Assembly: GCA_000432575.1 (NCBI GenBank) | Contig: HF996829.1 | Span: 62,001 to 126,000, forward strand | DNA from: Clostridium sp. CAG:762 | Lineage (GTDB): Bacteria > Bacillota_I > Bacilli_A > RF39 > UBA660 | Direction: 5' to 3' | Length of the DNA: 64,000 nt | Shown: positions 52,930 to 60,435 of the stretch, in pieces | Layout: the number at the start of each line of letters is the position of its first letter | How positions within the stretch are numbered: the first letter of the stretch is position 1 | Translations under genes and position numbers: made by a program | The notes under the pieces: model-generated | Database searches by the model: none | Told to the model about the DNA's origin: nothing | The model's input: the letters and a program-made list of their open reading frames with translations, nothing else

Positions 52930-53913
52930 ATGAATGTTATTATTGCTAATAAATACAAAGAAATGTTAGATAGTCTTGATATTGATGTAATAAAATCTAT
53001 GGATGGTGAGTTTACTGTTGATGAGATAGTAGAAAGATTTTCAAACTTTTTCTTCCAGAGAATGATTCTTGATATTACTGCAGTGAAAGACTATAAGGAT
53101 TTAAGAAATATCCAAAAATTATCCGTTAATTTAGATATGGATAAGGTTATATTGTTATTAGATGATTCTAGTGAGAGCAGTTCGGCTTTATATTTATCTA
53201 GATTGATTAGTATGGGAATATATAATTTTACTAGAAATAAAGAAGGTATATTATATTTACTTAATCATCCGAATAGTTATCGTGATGTGGCACATATTCA
53301 TCAATTAGAAAATCTAACGGAACAAATTAACGATCGAGTTATTACTAAAAATATGAGAATACTTGGTATTAAGAATTTAACTGATCATGCTGGGGCGACA
53401 ACATTTATTTATGTGTTAAAGAAACAATTAGAGTCATTTTATAATGTTGTTGCTATAGAGGTAGATAAACATGATTTTTCATTCTTTAATGATCAAAATA
53501 TGTTATCAGTAAGTTCAGCTGATTTACCTAAAACACTTATGGAACATAATAGTGTTGATGTGATACTGATTGATTTAAATAATTATGAAAGTGAAAGTGT
53601 ATGTAATGATGTTTTATATTTACTTGAACCTTCTACTATTAAATTAAATAGATTAATTAGATTAAATAGAAAAGTATTTGGTAATATGGTTGGTAAGAAA
53701 ATTATATTAAATAAGAGTTTGCTTGATTCTAAGGATGTTTTGGATTTTGAATATGAAGCTAAAACTAAGGTATTTTACAATATGCCACCTTTAGATGAAA
53801 GAAAAAACAATGCAACTTTAGTTAATCCATTGTTATCTAGGCTTGGTTTTGTTAAACAAGTTAAGGAAACTAAGCAAAACGATGGTAAAATATTTGGTTT
53901 ATTTAAATTTTAA
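52930..53913 (+). CDS. TadZ/CpaE-like localisation protein with degenerate Walker box
   Basis: A 327-residue protein. The N-terminal half resembles a receiver-like or atypical CheY fold (V-I-L-L-L-D-D at about 75). The C-terminal half resembles a MinD/ParA-type ATPase, where the P-loop is replaced by I-K-N-L-T-D-H-A-G-A-T-T-F-I, lacking the usual GKGG-GKT lysines, and D-V-I-L-I-D-L-N is the Walker B-like strand. In Tad systems such proteins (TadZ/CpaE) place the pilus machine in the cell. GGAGG precedes the ATG. It is the last gene of the 45562-53913 operon. Confidence 0.68.
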   Translation: MNVIIANKYKEMLDSLDIDVIKSMDGEFTVDEIVERFSNFFFQRMILDITAVKDYKDLRNIQKLSVNLDMDKVILLLDDSSESSSALYLSRLISMGIYNFTRNKEGILYLLNHPNSYRDVAHIHQLENLTEQINDRVITKNMRILGIKNLTDHAGATTFIYVLKKQLESFYNVVAIEVDKHDFSFFNDQNMLSVSSADLPKTLMEHNSVDVILIDLNNYESESVCNDVLYLLEPSTIKLNRLIRLNRKVFGNMVGKKIILNKSLLDSKDVLDFEYEAKTKVFYNMPPLDERKNNATLVNPLLSRLGFVKQVKETKQNDGKIFGLFKF

Positions 53914-53924
53914 TTAATCAAATA

Positions 53925-53953
53925 TTGACATATATTTGTAATTATTGTATTAT
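53925..53953 (+). promoter_or_regulatory. Strong promoter of the VirB2-like gene
   Basis: Perfect TTGACA, 17-base spacer, TATTAT. Confidence 0.8.
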
Positions 53954-53980
53954 TATATTATAAATTAAGGAGGAAGAAAT

Positions 53981-54304
53981 ATGTTTAATATACTTGATTG
54001 TCCTGAAGGATTGGAAACAATTATTGTTTTTATTAAAAAGGGTGTTATTCCAATAATACAAATTGGTATTCCAATAGTATTAATTATTTATGGAATGATA
54101 GACTTAGGTAAAGCTGTTGTTGCTGGTAAGGATGATGAAATTAAGAAAAATCAACAATTACTTGTTAAAAGAGCTATTAGTGCTGTAGCAGTTTTCTTTG
54201 TTGTAACACTTGTTACTTTAATATTTGGTATATTTGCTAGTTCAGGTGTTGATGATGATGTATCTGGTACTGCTTCATGGCAAGAATGTTGGCAAGATGC
54301 TTAA
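53981..54304 (+). CDS. VirB2/TrbC-like small double-helix membrane protein
   Basis: A 107-residue protein with two membrane helices (about 22-42 and 65-85) joined by a basic loop (GKAVVAGKDDEIKKNQQLLV). There is no classical signal peptide, and a polar tail ends with two Trp and one Cys (A-S-W-Q-E-C-W). Two-helix proteins with an internal charged loop are typical of the TrbC/VirB2 pilin and holin-like family. AAGGAGG precedes the ATG. It has its own near-perfect promoter and a terminator, so it is probably made in larger amounts than the rest of the locus, as expected for a structural subunit. Confidence 0.65.
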   Translation: MFNILDCPEGLETIIVFIKKGVIPIIQIGIPIVLIIYGMIDLGKAVVAGKDDEIKKNQQLLVKRAISAVAVFFVVTLVTLIFGIFASSGVDDDVSGTASWQECWQDA

Positions 54305-54326
54305 TAATTAATTAGATAGAATTAGA

Positions 54327-54359
54327 AGTCAAAATATTTATTTGTTTTGATTTTTTTTC
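54327..54359 (+). terminator. Terminator of the VirB2-like gene
   Basis: TCAAAA / TTTTGA with a ten-base loop and eight T. Confidence 0.65.
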
Positions 54360-54420
54360 TTGTTATTTTTATTTTTTTGTTTTAAAATATAAATTAATTA
54401 TTTTTTTTAGGAGGTTTGAT

Positions 54421-55116
54421 ATGAAAAAAAATATTGTTAAGAATATACCTAATGCATTAACAATTATTAGATTATTATCTTCTTTTATTTCTCCAGTTTT
54501 ATTTATAAATGGAAATATTATGGCTTGTATTTCTTTATATAGTTTAGGGATTATAACTGATTGTTTAGATGGTTACGTTGCTAGAAAGTTTGATGCTGTT
54601 AGTGAGTTAGGAAGAAAATTAGATGCTATTAGTGATAAAATATTTGTTTTATCAGTAATCACTTTAAGTATTATTATGGGGAATAGTATAATGCTTTTGC
54701 CACTTATTTTAGAAGGTTTAATTGCTTTTGTTAACATCGCTTTTAAATCTAAAGGTATTATATCTAAAACTAATAGAGTTGGTAAGTTTAAAACAGTTAT
54801 TTTATTTCCTACAATTATATTTGGTTTAGTTATGACTAAGTTATATTCTTTAATTAATGTTTTTCTTCCTTTATTAATTTTATCTACGAGATTACAGCTT
54901 CAAGCTTTAGCTTCATATATTAATGAATATCAGTGTGAGTATGAAAAGAAAAAAGATAATAATTGTCAAGAAAATAAAATTGATAATGTAATGAATGAAG
55001 CTTATGATAGAGAAATTACTAAAGAGAAACTCATTAATTTAAAGAACGAGTTATTATATTATACTTGTAATGATATTGATATAAAATTGCCTAAAAGAAA
55101 AATTAAGTCTTTATAA
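54421..55116 (+). CDS. CDP-alcohol phosphatidyltransferase family protein
   Basis: A membrane enzyme that moves a phosphatidyl group from CDP-diacylglycerol to an alcohol (glycerol phosphate in PgsA). It has 231 residues with several helices and the metal-binding motif D-C-L-D-G-Y-V-A-R followed by L-G-R-K-L-D-A-I-S-D, matching D-x2-D-G-x2-A-R-x8-G-x3-D-x3-D completely. It is thus likely active, probably a phosphatidylglycerol-phosphate synthase. The C-terminal 65 residues are polar and not usual for PgsA. AGGAGG precedes the ATG. Confidence 0.85.
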   Translation: MKKNIVKNIPNALTIIRLLSSFISPVLFINGNIMACISLYSLGIITDCLDGYVARKFDAVSELGRKLDAISDKIFVLSVITLSIIMGNSIMLLPLILEGLIAFVNIAFKSKGIISKTNRVGKFKTVILFPTIIFGLVMTKLYSLINVFLPLLILSTRLQLQALASYINEYQCEYEKKKDNNCQENKIDNVMNEAYDREITKEKLINLKNELLYYTCNDIDIKLPKRKIKSL

Positions 55117-55174
55117 CTTGATTTTTTTGTTTAATTTTACTATTTCTTTAGATTTGGTGAATTGATGATTGTAA

Positions 55175-55215
55175 TAAAAAAAATTGATACGTTCTTTTAA
55201 ATAGCATATCAATTT
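55175..55215 (-). terminator. Terminator of the tRNA transcript
   Basis: Minus strand AAATTGATA / TATCAATTT with a 17-base loop and a T-run. An eight-T run also directly follows the tRNA-Pro CCA. The stretch 55117-55271 holds no other feature. Confidence 0.65.
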
Positions 55216-55271
55216 AATGGATTAGATTAATAATTATATTAAAACATATTTTATGTTTTGGGCAAAAAAAA

Positions 55272-55348
55272 TGGTCGGGAAGACAGGATTTGAACCTGCA
55301 ACCCCTTGGTCCCAAACCAAATGCTCTACCAAGTTGAGCCACTTCCCG
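55272..55348 (-). tRNA. tRNA-Pro (anticodon TGG)
   Basis: Full cloverleaf on the minus strand: acceptor CGGGAAG / CTTCCCG, anticodon loop TTTGGGA, T-loop GGTTCAAATCC, discriminator A, encoded CCA end. 77 bases. Confidence 0.97.
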
Positions 55349-55352
55349 ATCA

Positions 55353-55429
55353 TGGTGGAGAATAAGGGATTCGAACCCTTGACCCCCTGCGTGCAAGGCA
55401 GATGCTCTAGCCAGCTGAGCTAATTCCCC
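55353..55429 (-). tRNA. tRNA-Ala (anticodon TGC)
   Basis: Full cloverleaf on the minus strand: acceptor GGGGAAT / ATTCTCC (one G-T pair), anticodon loop CTTGCAC, T-loop GGTTCGAATCC, encoded CCA end. It lies four bases upstream of tRNA-Pro in the same transcript. Confidence 0.97.
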
Positions 55430-55442
55430 ATGACATAAATAG

Positions 55443-55471
55443 ATTATATACAAAAAAAATTTAATTGTCAA
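55443..55471 (-). promoter_or_regulatory. Promoter of the tRNA pair
   Basis: Minus strand TTGACA, 17-base spacer, TATAAT: a perfect consensus. A second TTGACA lies just upstream. Confidence 0.85.
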
Positions 55472-55514
55472 CACATTTTGTCAAACTTTTTTCTTTTTTT
55501 TTATGTAAAATTAC

Positions 55515-55543
55515 TTGTCATTTATATCTTGTGTTGGTATAAT
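55515..55543 (+). promoter_or_regulatory. Promoter of the tsaE-tsaB-rimI-tsaD operon
   Basis: TTGTCA, 17-base spacer, TATAAT preceded by TGG. Divergent from the tRNA promoter. Confidence 0.75.
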
Positions 55544-55565
55544 TAGATAGACGAGGTGAATAGAA

Positions 55566-56015
55566 ATGGAAGAATATAGAGTTACGACTCATAGTGAAGA
55601 AGAAACTGTACAAATAGCACAAAATTTAGAATCGGAGAAATTCCCTAATATGATTATTACTTTAAGTGGTGATTTGGGAAGTGGAAAGACTGTATTTACT
55701 AAAGGTATTGCTCATGGACTTGGTATTGATGGCATTACTTCTCCAACATTTAATATTATTAAGGAATACGATGGTGAGTTACCTTTGTATCATATGGATG
55801 TATATAGGTTAGAAGGCAATATTGATAATATTGGTTTGACTGATTATTTTACTAAAGGTGGAGTGGTTGTAATCGAATGGGCAGATATGATTAAAGAATA
55901 TTTGCCTAAAGATAGGTTGGATATAAAAATTAAAATAGTAGATGAAAATACTAGAGTATTAATATTTACTCCTCATGGTGAAAAATATGAAAATCTTTGT
56001 GAGGCTTGTTTATGA
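55566..56015 (+). CDS. tsaE: tRNA threonylcarbamoyladenosine biosynthesis ATPase TsaE
   Basis: ATPase partner of TsaB-TsaD in making N6-threonylcarbamoyl-A37 in tRNAs that read ANN codons. It has 149 residues. The P-loop is G-D-L-G-S-G-K-T at about residues 35-42, then S-P-T-F-N-I-I-K-E-Y, Y-H-M-D-V-Y-R-L and V-I-E-W-A-D, all typical. GAGGTGA precedes the ATG. The stop overlaps the start of tsaB by four bases. Confidence 0.96.
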   Translation: MEEYRVTTHSEEETVQIAQNLESEKFPNMIITLSGDLGSGKTVFTKGIAHGLGIDGITSPTFNIIKEYDGELPLYHMDVYRLEGNIDNIGLTDYFTKGGVVVIEWADMIKEYLPKDRLDIKIKIVDENTRVLIFTPHGEKYENLCEACL

Positions 56016-56653
56016 AAATATTATTTATAGATACATCCTTAAAAGATGTATCTATTGCTACTTATGAGAGTAGCAAACTATTAAGTGTGATAAGTGAGTG
56101 TATTCCTAATATGCATTCAATATATACTATTCCATATATAGATAGATGTTTAACAGAATCTAAAATAGATAAAAAAGAAGTAGAAAAAATAATTGTTATA
56201 AATGGTCCTGGTTCTTTTACAGGTATTAGAATTGGTTTAACTATAGCTAAAGTATATAGTTATATTTTAAATATTAATGTTGTTTGTGTATCTTCATTAA
56301 AGGCATTAGCTCTTTCTACGAGTGGTGAAATTATTATATCAGTATTAAATGCTAGAAATGATAATTATTATGTTGGTATTTATGATAAGTATTATAATAA
56401 TATAGATAAAGAATGTTTTATGAATAAAGAAGAACTTATTAGTTTAATTAGCAAATATGATTGTGTTAAACTTGTAAGCAATGAAGAGATTAATATTGAT
56501 GGTTATATTGTGAATACTGTAAAGTTAGATATTTTAAATATAATTAATTATTATAAAGATGATGTTGGTGTGAATAATTTTTTAGTTAAACCTAATTATT
56601 TAAAAAAGCCTGAAGCCGAGGAAAAGAAAGAAAATGATAAGAGAAATAAGTGA
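56012..56653 (+). CDS. tsaB: tRNA threonylcarbamoyladenosine biosynthesis protein TsaB
   Basis: Inactive ASKHA-fold partner that stabilises TsaD. Of its 213 residues, I-L-F-I-D-T-S-L and V-I-N-G-P-G-S-F-T-G-I-R-I-G-L (about 63-77) are the TsaB hallmarks. The C-terminal half is more diverged and ends in a lysine- and glutamate-rich tail. The ATG at 56012 overlaps the end of tsaE in ATGA. The last twenty bases overlap the start of rimI. Confidence 0.92.
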   Translation: MKILFIDTSLKDVSIATYESSKLLSVISECIPNMHSIYTIPYIDRCLTESKIDKKEVEKIIVINGPGSFTGIRIGLTIAKVYSYILNINVVCVSSLKALALSTSGEIIISVLNARNDNYYVGIYDKYYNNIDKECFMNKEELISLISKYDCVKLVSNEEINIDGYIVNTVKLDILNIINYYKDDVGVNNFLVKPNYLKKPEAEEKKENDKRNK

Positions 56654-56987
56654 TAATAAAGATAATCCTTTTTATCATAAGGTAGAATATGTTATTAATA
56701 ATGAAGTAGTAGGTTATTTGGAATATGCTTTATTGTATGAAAGAATAGAAATTGAAAATATTTTTGTTTTAGAAAATTATAGATGTAATGGTGTTGGTTC
56801 TAAATTAATGGAATATTTAATTAATACTTGTTATGATAAAAAGTTAATAAATATTACTTTAGAAGTGAGAAAAAGTAATAGTATAGCTATTTCTTTATAT
56901 AAGAAGTATGGTTTTAACAAAGTTGGAGTAAGGCATAATTATTATGGTAATGAGGATGGTTTGCTTATGGAAAAGAAGGTGTTATAG
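56634..56987 (+). CDS. rimI: GNAT acetyltransferase RimI-like
   Basis: A 117-residue, short N-acetyltransferase that uses acetyl-CoA. The CoA-binding motif A region is ENYRCNGVGSKLMEYL and the later SNSIAISLYKKYGF is motif B. RimI acetylates the N-terminus of ribosomal protein S18 and possibly other proteins; the standard place between tsaB and tsaD supports this. It is shorter than most RimI proteins (about 145 residues), with a reduced N-terminus. The start lies 20 bases inside tsaB and the stop overlaps the GTG of tsaD. Confidence 0.82.
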   Translation: MIREISDNKDNPFYHKVEYVINNEVVGYLEYALLYERIEIENIFVLENYRCNGVGSKLMEYLINTCYDKKLINITLEVRKSNSIAISLYKKYGFNKVGVRHNYYGNEDGLLMEKKVL

Positions 56988-57994
56988 TGAAGAATATATA
57001 TTGTTTGGCTATTGAATCATCATGCGATGAAACTAGTATGAGTATTATAAAAAATGGTACTTATGAAGTGGCTACTGTAGTGTTGTCTCAAATAGATATT
57101 CATGCTTTATATGGTGGAGTTGTGCCTGAAATTGCTAGTCGGAGTCATTTAGAGAATATTACTATTGTATTAGATGAGATTTTAAAAAAAGCTAAGATGA
57201 GTCTTGGAGATATTGATATTATTGGAGTTACATATGGGCCTGGACTTATTGGCTCACTACTGGTTGGTTTAGAATGTGCTAAGACAATTTCTTTAGTAAC
57301 TGGGAAACCTTTAGTACCAGTGCATCATATTGCTGGTCATATTTATGCTAATAATTTGGAAAAAAGATTAGAATTTCCACTTATAGCTCTTGTAGTAAGT
57401 GGTGGTCATACTGATTTGATTTATATGGATAAAGATTATTCTTTTAAAAAAATTGGTTCTACTTTAGATGATGCCGTAGGAGAAGCATATGACAAGGTTG
57501 CTAAGATATTAGGTTTGGAATATCCTGGTGGTCCTAGAATAGATAAATTAGCTAAAATAGGCAAAGATAATTATAATTTACCATATCCACTCGATGATGA
57601 TAGTTATAATTTTAGTTTTAGTGGAATTAAGAGTGCAACTTTAAATTTGGTACATAATGAGAAACAAAGAGGTAATAAGATTATCATAGAAGATGTGGCT
57701 TGTAGTTTTCAAAATAGGGTTGTAACTGTTATTGCTAAAAAAACATTTAAGGCAATTAAAGAATATCACGTTAATAATTTAATTGTCGCTGGTGGTGTTG
57801 CGGCAAATACTGGCTTACGCGAAAAATTAAGTGAGTTGGCTCATGAAAATAATGTAAATTTATCAATTCCTAGAATTAATTATTGTACTGATAATGCGGC
57901 AATGATAGGGGCTGCTGCTTATTATGCTTATCAAAATGGAATTATAAGTGATTTGTATTTAAATGCTAAGGCAGTTACTGATTTATATAATTAG
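56987..57994 (+). CDS. tsaD: tRNA N6-adenosine threonylcarbamoyltransferase TsaD
   Basis: Transfers the threonylcarbamoyl group to A37 of tRNA. It has 335 residues. ESSCDETSMSII at the start, PGLIGSLLVGL, the metal-binding HHIAGHIYANNLE (His-x3-His) and V-V-S-G-G-H-T-D, then V-A-G-G-V-A-A-N and C-T-D-N-A-A-M-I-G are all present, so a fully active enzyme is expected. The start is GTG, overlapping the rimI stop (TAGTG). ftsY follows 8 bases downstream. Confidence 0.97.
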   Translation: MKNIYCLAIESSCDETSMSIIKNGTYEVATVVLSQIDIHALYGGVVPEIASRSHLENITIVLDEILKKAKMSLGDIDIIGVTYGPGLIGSLLVGLECAKTISLVTGKPLVPVHHIAGHIYANNLEKRLEFPLIALVVSGGHTDLIYMDKDYSFKKIGSTLDDAVGEAYDKVAKILGLEYPGGPRIDKLAKIGKDNYNLPYPLDDDSYNFSFSGIKSATLNLVHNEKQRGNKIIIEDVACSFQNRVVTVIAKKTFKAIKEYHVNNLIVAGGVAANTGLREKLSELAHENNVNLSIPRINYCTDNAAMIGAAAYYAYQNGIISDLYLNAKAVTDLYN

Positions 57995-58002
57995 GAGGTT
58001 TT

Positions 58003-58965
58003 ATGGGAATACTAAATAAAATAAAAAATATTTTTACTAAATCTAGTGATGTAGAAGTATATGATAAAGGTTTAGAGAAAACTAGGCATGAATTTGTATC
58101 TAAATTAGGTAATTTAAGTAAGAAGTATAAGTTTGTTAATGATGATTATTTTGAGGAATTGGAAGATATTTTAATTATGGCGGATATTGGAGTTAATACG
58201 GTTTTAAAATTTGTTGATTCACTTAAAAAAAGAGTTAAACAAGAAAATATTAAGGATACTGATTATTTAAAGGAAATTATTGTTGATGAACTATTTATTA
58301 TGTATGTAAGTGGTAGTATAGTTGATTCTAAGATTCATGAAAGTAATAGGGGACCGACAGTTATATTATTTGTAGGCGTTAATGGTGTTGGAAAGACAAC
58401 TACAATTGGGAAAATTGCTTATAAATATAAACAAAATGGTAAGAAGGTTATGTTAATTGCAGGAGATACTTTTCGTGCTGGAGCTTGTGAGCAACTAGAA
58501 GAATGGGCTAATCGTACAGGAGTAACCGTAGTAACTAATAATTCTAATGATCCTTCTAGTGTGATATTCGATGGTTTAGATAAAGCAATATTAGAAAATT
58601 ATGATATTGTTTTAATTGATACAGCAGGAAGGTTGCAAAATAAGGTTAATTTAATGCAAGAACTTGCTAAAATTAATAAAGTAATTAAGAGCAAGATAGA
58701 AGATGCTCCTCATGAAACTTTATTAGTAATAGATGCTACAACTGGACAAAATGGTATTAGTCAGGCAAAATCATTTAAGGAAATTACTGATATTACAGGT
58801 CTTGTTTTAACTAAGTTAGATGGTACCGCTAAAGGGGGGATTGTTTTAGCAATTAAGGAAGAGGTTAATATTCCAGTTAAGTTTGTTGGTTTGGGAGAAA
58901 AGGAAACAGATTTAGAAGCATTTGATATTGAAAAATATATATATGGTTTATTTAAAGATTTGTAG
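58003..58965 (+). CDS. ftsY: Signal recognition particle receptor FtsY
   Basis: GTPase that docks SRP-ribosome complexes at the membrane for co-translational insertion. Of its 320 residues, the N domain (about 1-110) lacks the long acidic A domain of E. coli. The G domain has FVGVNGVGKTTTIGKIAYKY (G1), DTFRAGACEQLEEW, IDTAGRLQNK (G3), TKLDGTAKGG (G4) and the closing F-V-G-L-G-E. AGGAGG precedes the ATG. Confidence 0.97.
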   Translation: MGILNKIKNIFTKSSDVEVYDKGLEKTRHEFVSKLGNLSKKYKFVNDDYFEELEDILIMADIGVNTVLKFVDSLKKRVKQENIKDTDYLKEIIVDELFIMYVSGSIVDSKIHESNRGPTVILFVGVNGVGKTTTIGKIAYKYKQNGKKVMLIAGDTFRAGACEQLEEWANRTGVTVVTNNSNDPSSVIFDGLDKAILENYDIVLIDTAGRLQNKVNLMQELAKINKVIKSKIEDAPHETLLVIDATTGQNGISQAKSFKEITDITGLVLTKLDGTAKGGIVLAIKEEVNIPVKFVGLGEKETDLEAFDIEKYIYGLFKDL

Positions 58966-58974
58966 AGGTTTTTC

Positions 58975-59268
58975 ATGGAAAGAAGAGAATATTTAATTAT
59001 TTTATATGATTTTTATGGCAATTTGTTTAATGAAGTACAAAAAACTTATTTTGAGGAATATTATTTCAATAATTTATCTTTGGGAGAAATAAGTGAGAAT
59101 TATGATATTAGTAGAAATGCTATACATAAAACACTTAAGCAGATGCAAGAGAAGTTATTATATTATGAAGATAGTTTAAATTTATATCATAAATATATGG
59201 AACTTAAAAATATTATTGAAAAAATAAGTGATAAAGATATACAAAATAAGTTAAAAGATTTGTTTTAA
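58975..59268 (+). CDS. ylxM: YlxM/p13-like DNA-binding protein (UPF0122)
   Basis: A small helix-turn-helix protein (97 residues) resembling region 4 of sigma factors: FEEYYFNNLSLGEISENYDI then S-R-N-A-I-H-K-T-L. YlxM is normally encoded just before ffh, and in streptococci it modulates SRP-GTPase activity. Here it follows ftsY by nine bases. ffh is not next; a Clp-like ATPase gene follows 39 bases downstream. Confidence 0.88.
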   Translation: MERREYLIILYDFYGNLFNEVQKTYFEEYYFNNLSLGEISENYDISRNAIHKTLKQMQEKLLYYEDSLNLYHKYMELKNIIEKISDKDIQNKLKDLF

Positions 59269-59307
59269 TTAGTAAATTAGTTTATAATTATATTAAGGAG
59301 AGTTGTT

Positions 59308-60228
59308 ATGATAGAAGAAAATAGTATATTAAAAAGATATGCAGATAATTTAACGGAAGCAGAATATATTACTGATCCCGCTATAGCTAGGGATAAAGAG
59401 ATTAAAGAGGTTATATTAGTATTATTAACTCCTGAAAAATCCGCTGTTTTAGTAGGTAAACCTGGTATTGGCAAGACGGCTATTGTTGAGGGTTTAGCGT
59501 ATCGTATTCAAAGAAATGATGTACCTGATGCTTTGAAAGGATATCGTATTTTTAGGGTTAATACGACAGCTTTACTTGGTAATGATGGTGGAGAGAATAG
59601 AGTATTAAAATTAGTTCAGGAACTTAAGAGTCAAGAAAAAATTATTCTTTTTATTGATGAGATACATACTTTAATTGGTAATGATGCTCAAGGAGCACTG
59701 GACCTTGCTAATATGTTTAAAGAAGGTTTAAGTCGTGGTACAATAAAGATGATTGGGGCCACTACTACATATGAATATGAAACATATATTTTGACTGATA
59801 AGGCTTTTGTTAGAAGATTTGAAAAAGTCGATGTTGAAGAACCTACACAAGAGATGTGTGTCCAAATATTACTTAAAACATTACCTAAATTAGAGCATCA
59901 AACTGGAGCTAAATTAAATTATACTGATTTTATTAAAGAAAATATAATGAAATTTATTGTTAATATGACTAGTGAATATAAAAGGGTATATGAAATATCT
60001 TCAAGATATCCTGATATTTGTCTAGTTATACTTAGACAAGCTTTTAGTAATTGTATTTATGATAATCAAACCAATGTAACTTTTAAGCATATTTATGATG
60101 CAATTAGATTTTCTAAAGCAGTATATCCTGATGTTATAAAAAAAGAATTAGTAGTATTTAAGGAAAAATTTAAAGATGAATTAAAGGAAGAGAATGTTGT
60201 TGTTGATATAGATAATTACTTAAAATAA
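59308..60228 (+). CDS. Single-ring AAA+ ATPase resembling the D1 domain of ClpA/ClpB/ClpC
   Basis: A 306-residue protein that holds one AAA+ module only. The Walker A region is L-V-G-K-P-G-I-G-K-T-A-I-V-E-G-L-A-Y, the Walker B region is I-L-F-I-D-E-I-H-T-L-I-G, and the sensor region is M-I-G-A-T-T-T-Y-E-Y (T-T-x-x-E-Y as in ClpB). R-R-F-E-K-V-D-V-E-E-P follows with an Arg finger. It lacks the N-terminal Clp repeats, the middle coiled coil and the second ring. Complete Clp proteins have 800 or more residues. It starts at a good GGAGAG site and ends in its own terminator, so it seems designed to work alone rather than truncated by accident. Confidence 0.82.
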   Translation: MIEENSILKRYADNLTEAEYITDPAIARDKEIKEVILVLLTPEKSAVLVGKPGIGKTAIVEGLAYRIQRNDVPDALKGYRIFRVNTTALLGNDGGENRVLKLVQELKSQEKIILFIDEIHTLIGNDAQGALDLANMFKEGLSRGTIKMIGATTTYEYETYILTDKAFVRRFEKVDVEEPTQEMCVQILLKTLPKLEHQTGAKLNYTDFIKENIMKFIVNMTSEYKRVYEISSRYPDICLVILRQAFSNCIYDNQTNVTFKHIYDAIRFSKAVYPDVIKKELVVFKEKFKDELKEENVVVDIDNYLK

Positions 60229-60254
60229 ATATAATTAAGCATAAAAATTTTAAT

Positions 60255-60294
60255 TGTTGCCATAATTAAAAGTAAGAAACTTTTAAAGGCAAAT
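60255..60294 (+). other. Nested hairpin in the intergenic region after the AAA+ gene
   Basis: TTGCC / GGCAA outer stem with an inner AAAAGT / ACTTTT stem. No T-run follows, so it is not a terminator by itself. Confidence 0.45.
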
Positions 60295-60308
60295 AAAAAA
60301 TTAGATTT

Positions 60309-60345
60309 AGTGTAGGAATCGTGTTATTGCCTACACTTTTTCTTT
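60309..60345 (+). terminator. Terminator of the ftsY-ylxM-AAA+ unit
   Basis: Perfect AGTGTAGG / CCTACACT stem with a 13-base loop and a T-run. Confidence 0.85.
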
Positions 60346-60381
60346 GGAATTTGTCAATTATTAAAAAATAATTATTTACAT

Positions 60382-60410
60382 TTTACATTGTATTAAAATT
60401 ATTATATAAT
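60382..60410 (+). promoter_or_regulatory. Promoter of sufB
   Basis: TTTACA, 17-base spacer, TATAAT. Confidence 0.7.
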
Positions 60411-60435
60411 AGTATTCAAGCAAAGGTGATTTTAC

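Noticed and set aside
55214..55474. Minus-strand 86-residue open frame
   Set aside because: It is translated tRNA-Pro and tRNA-Ala sequence, a known artefact pattern.
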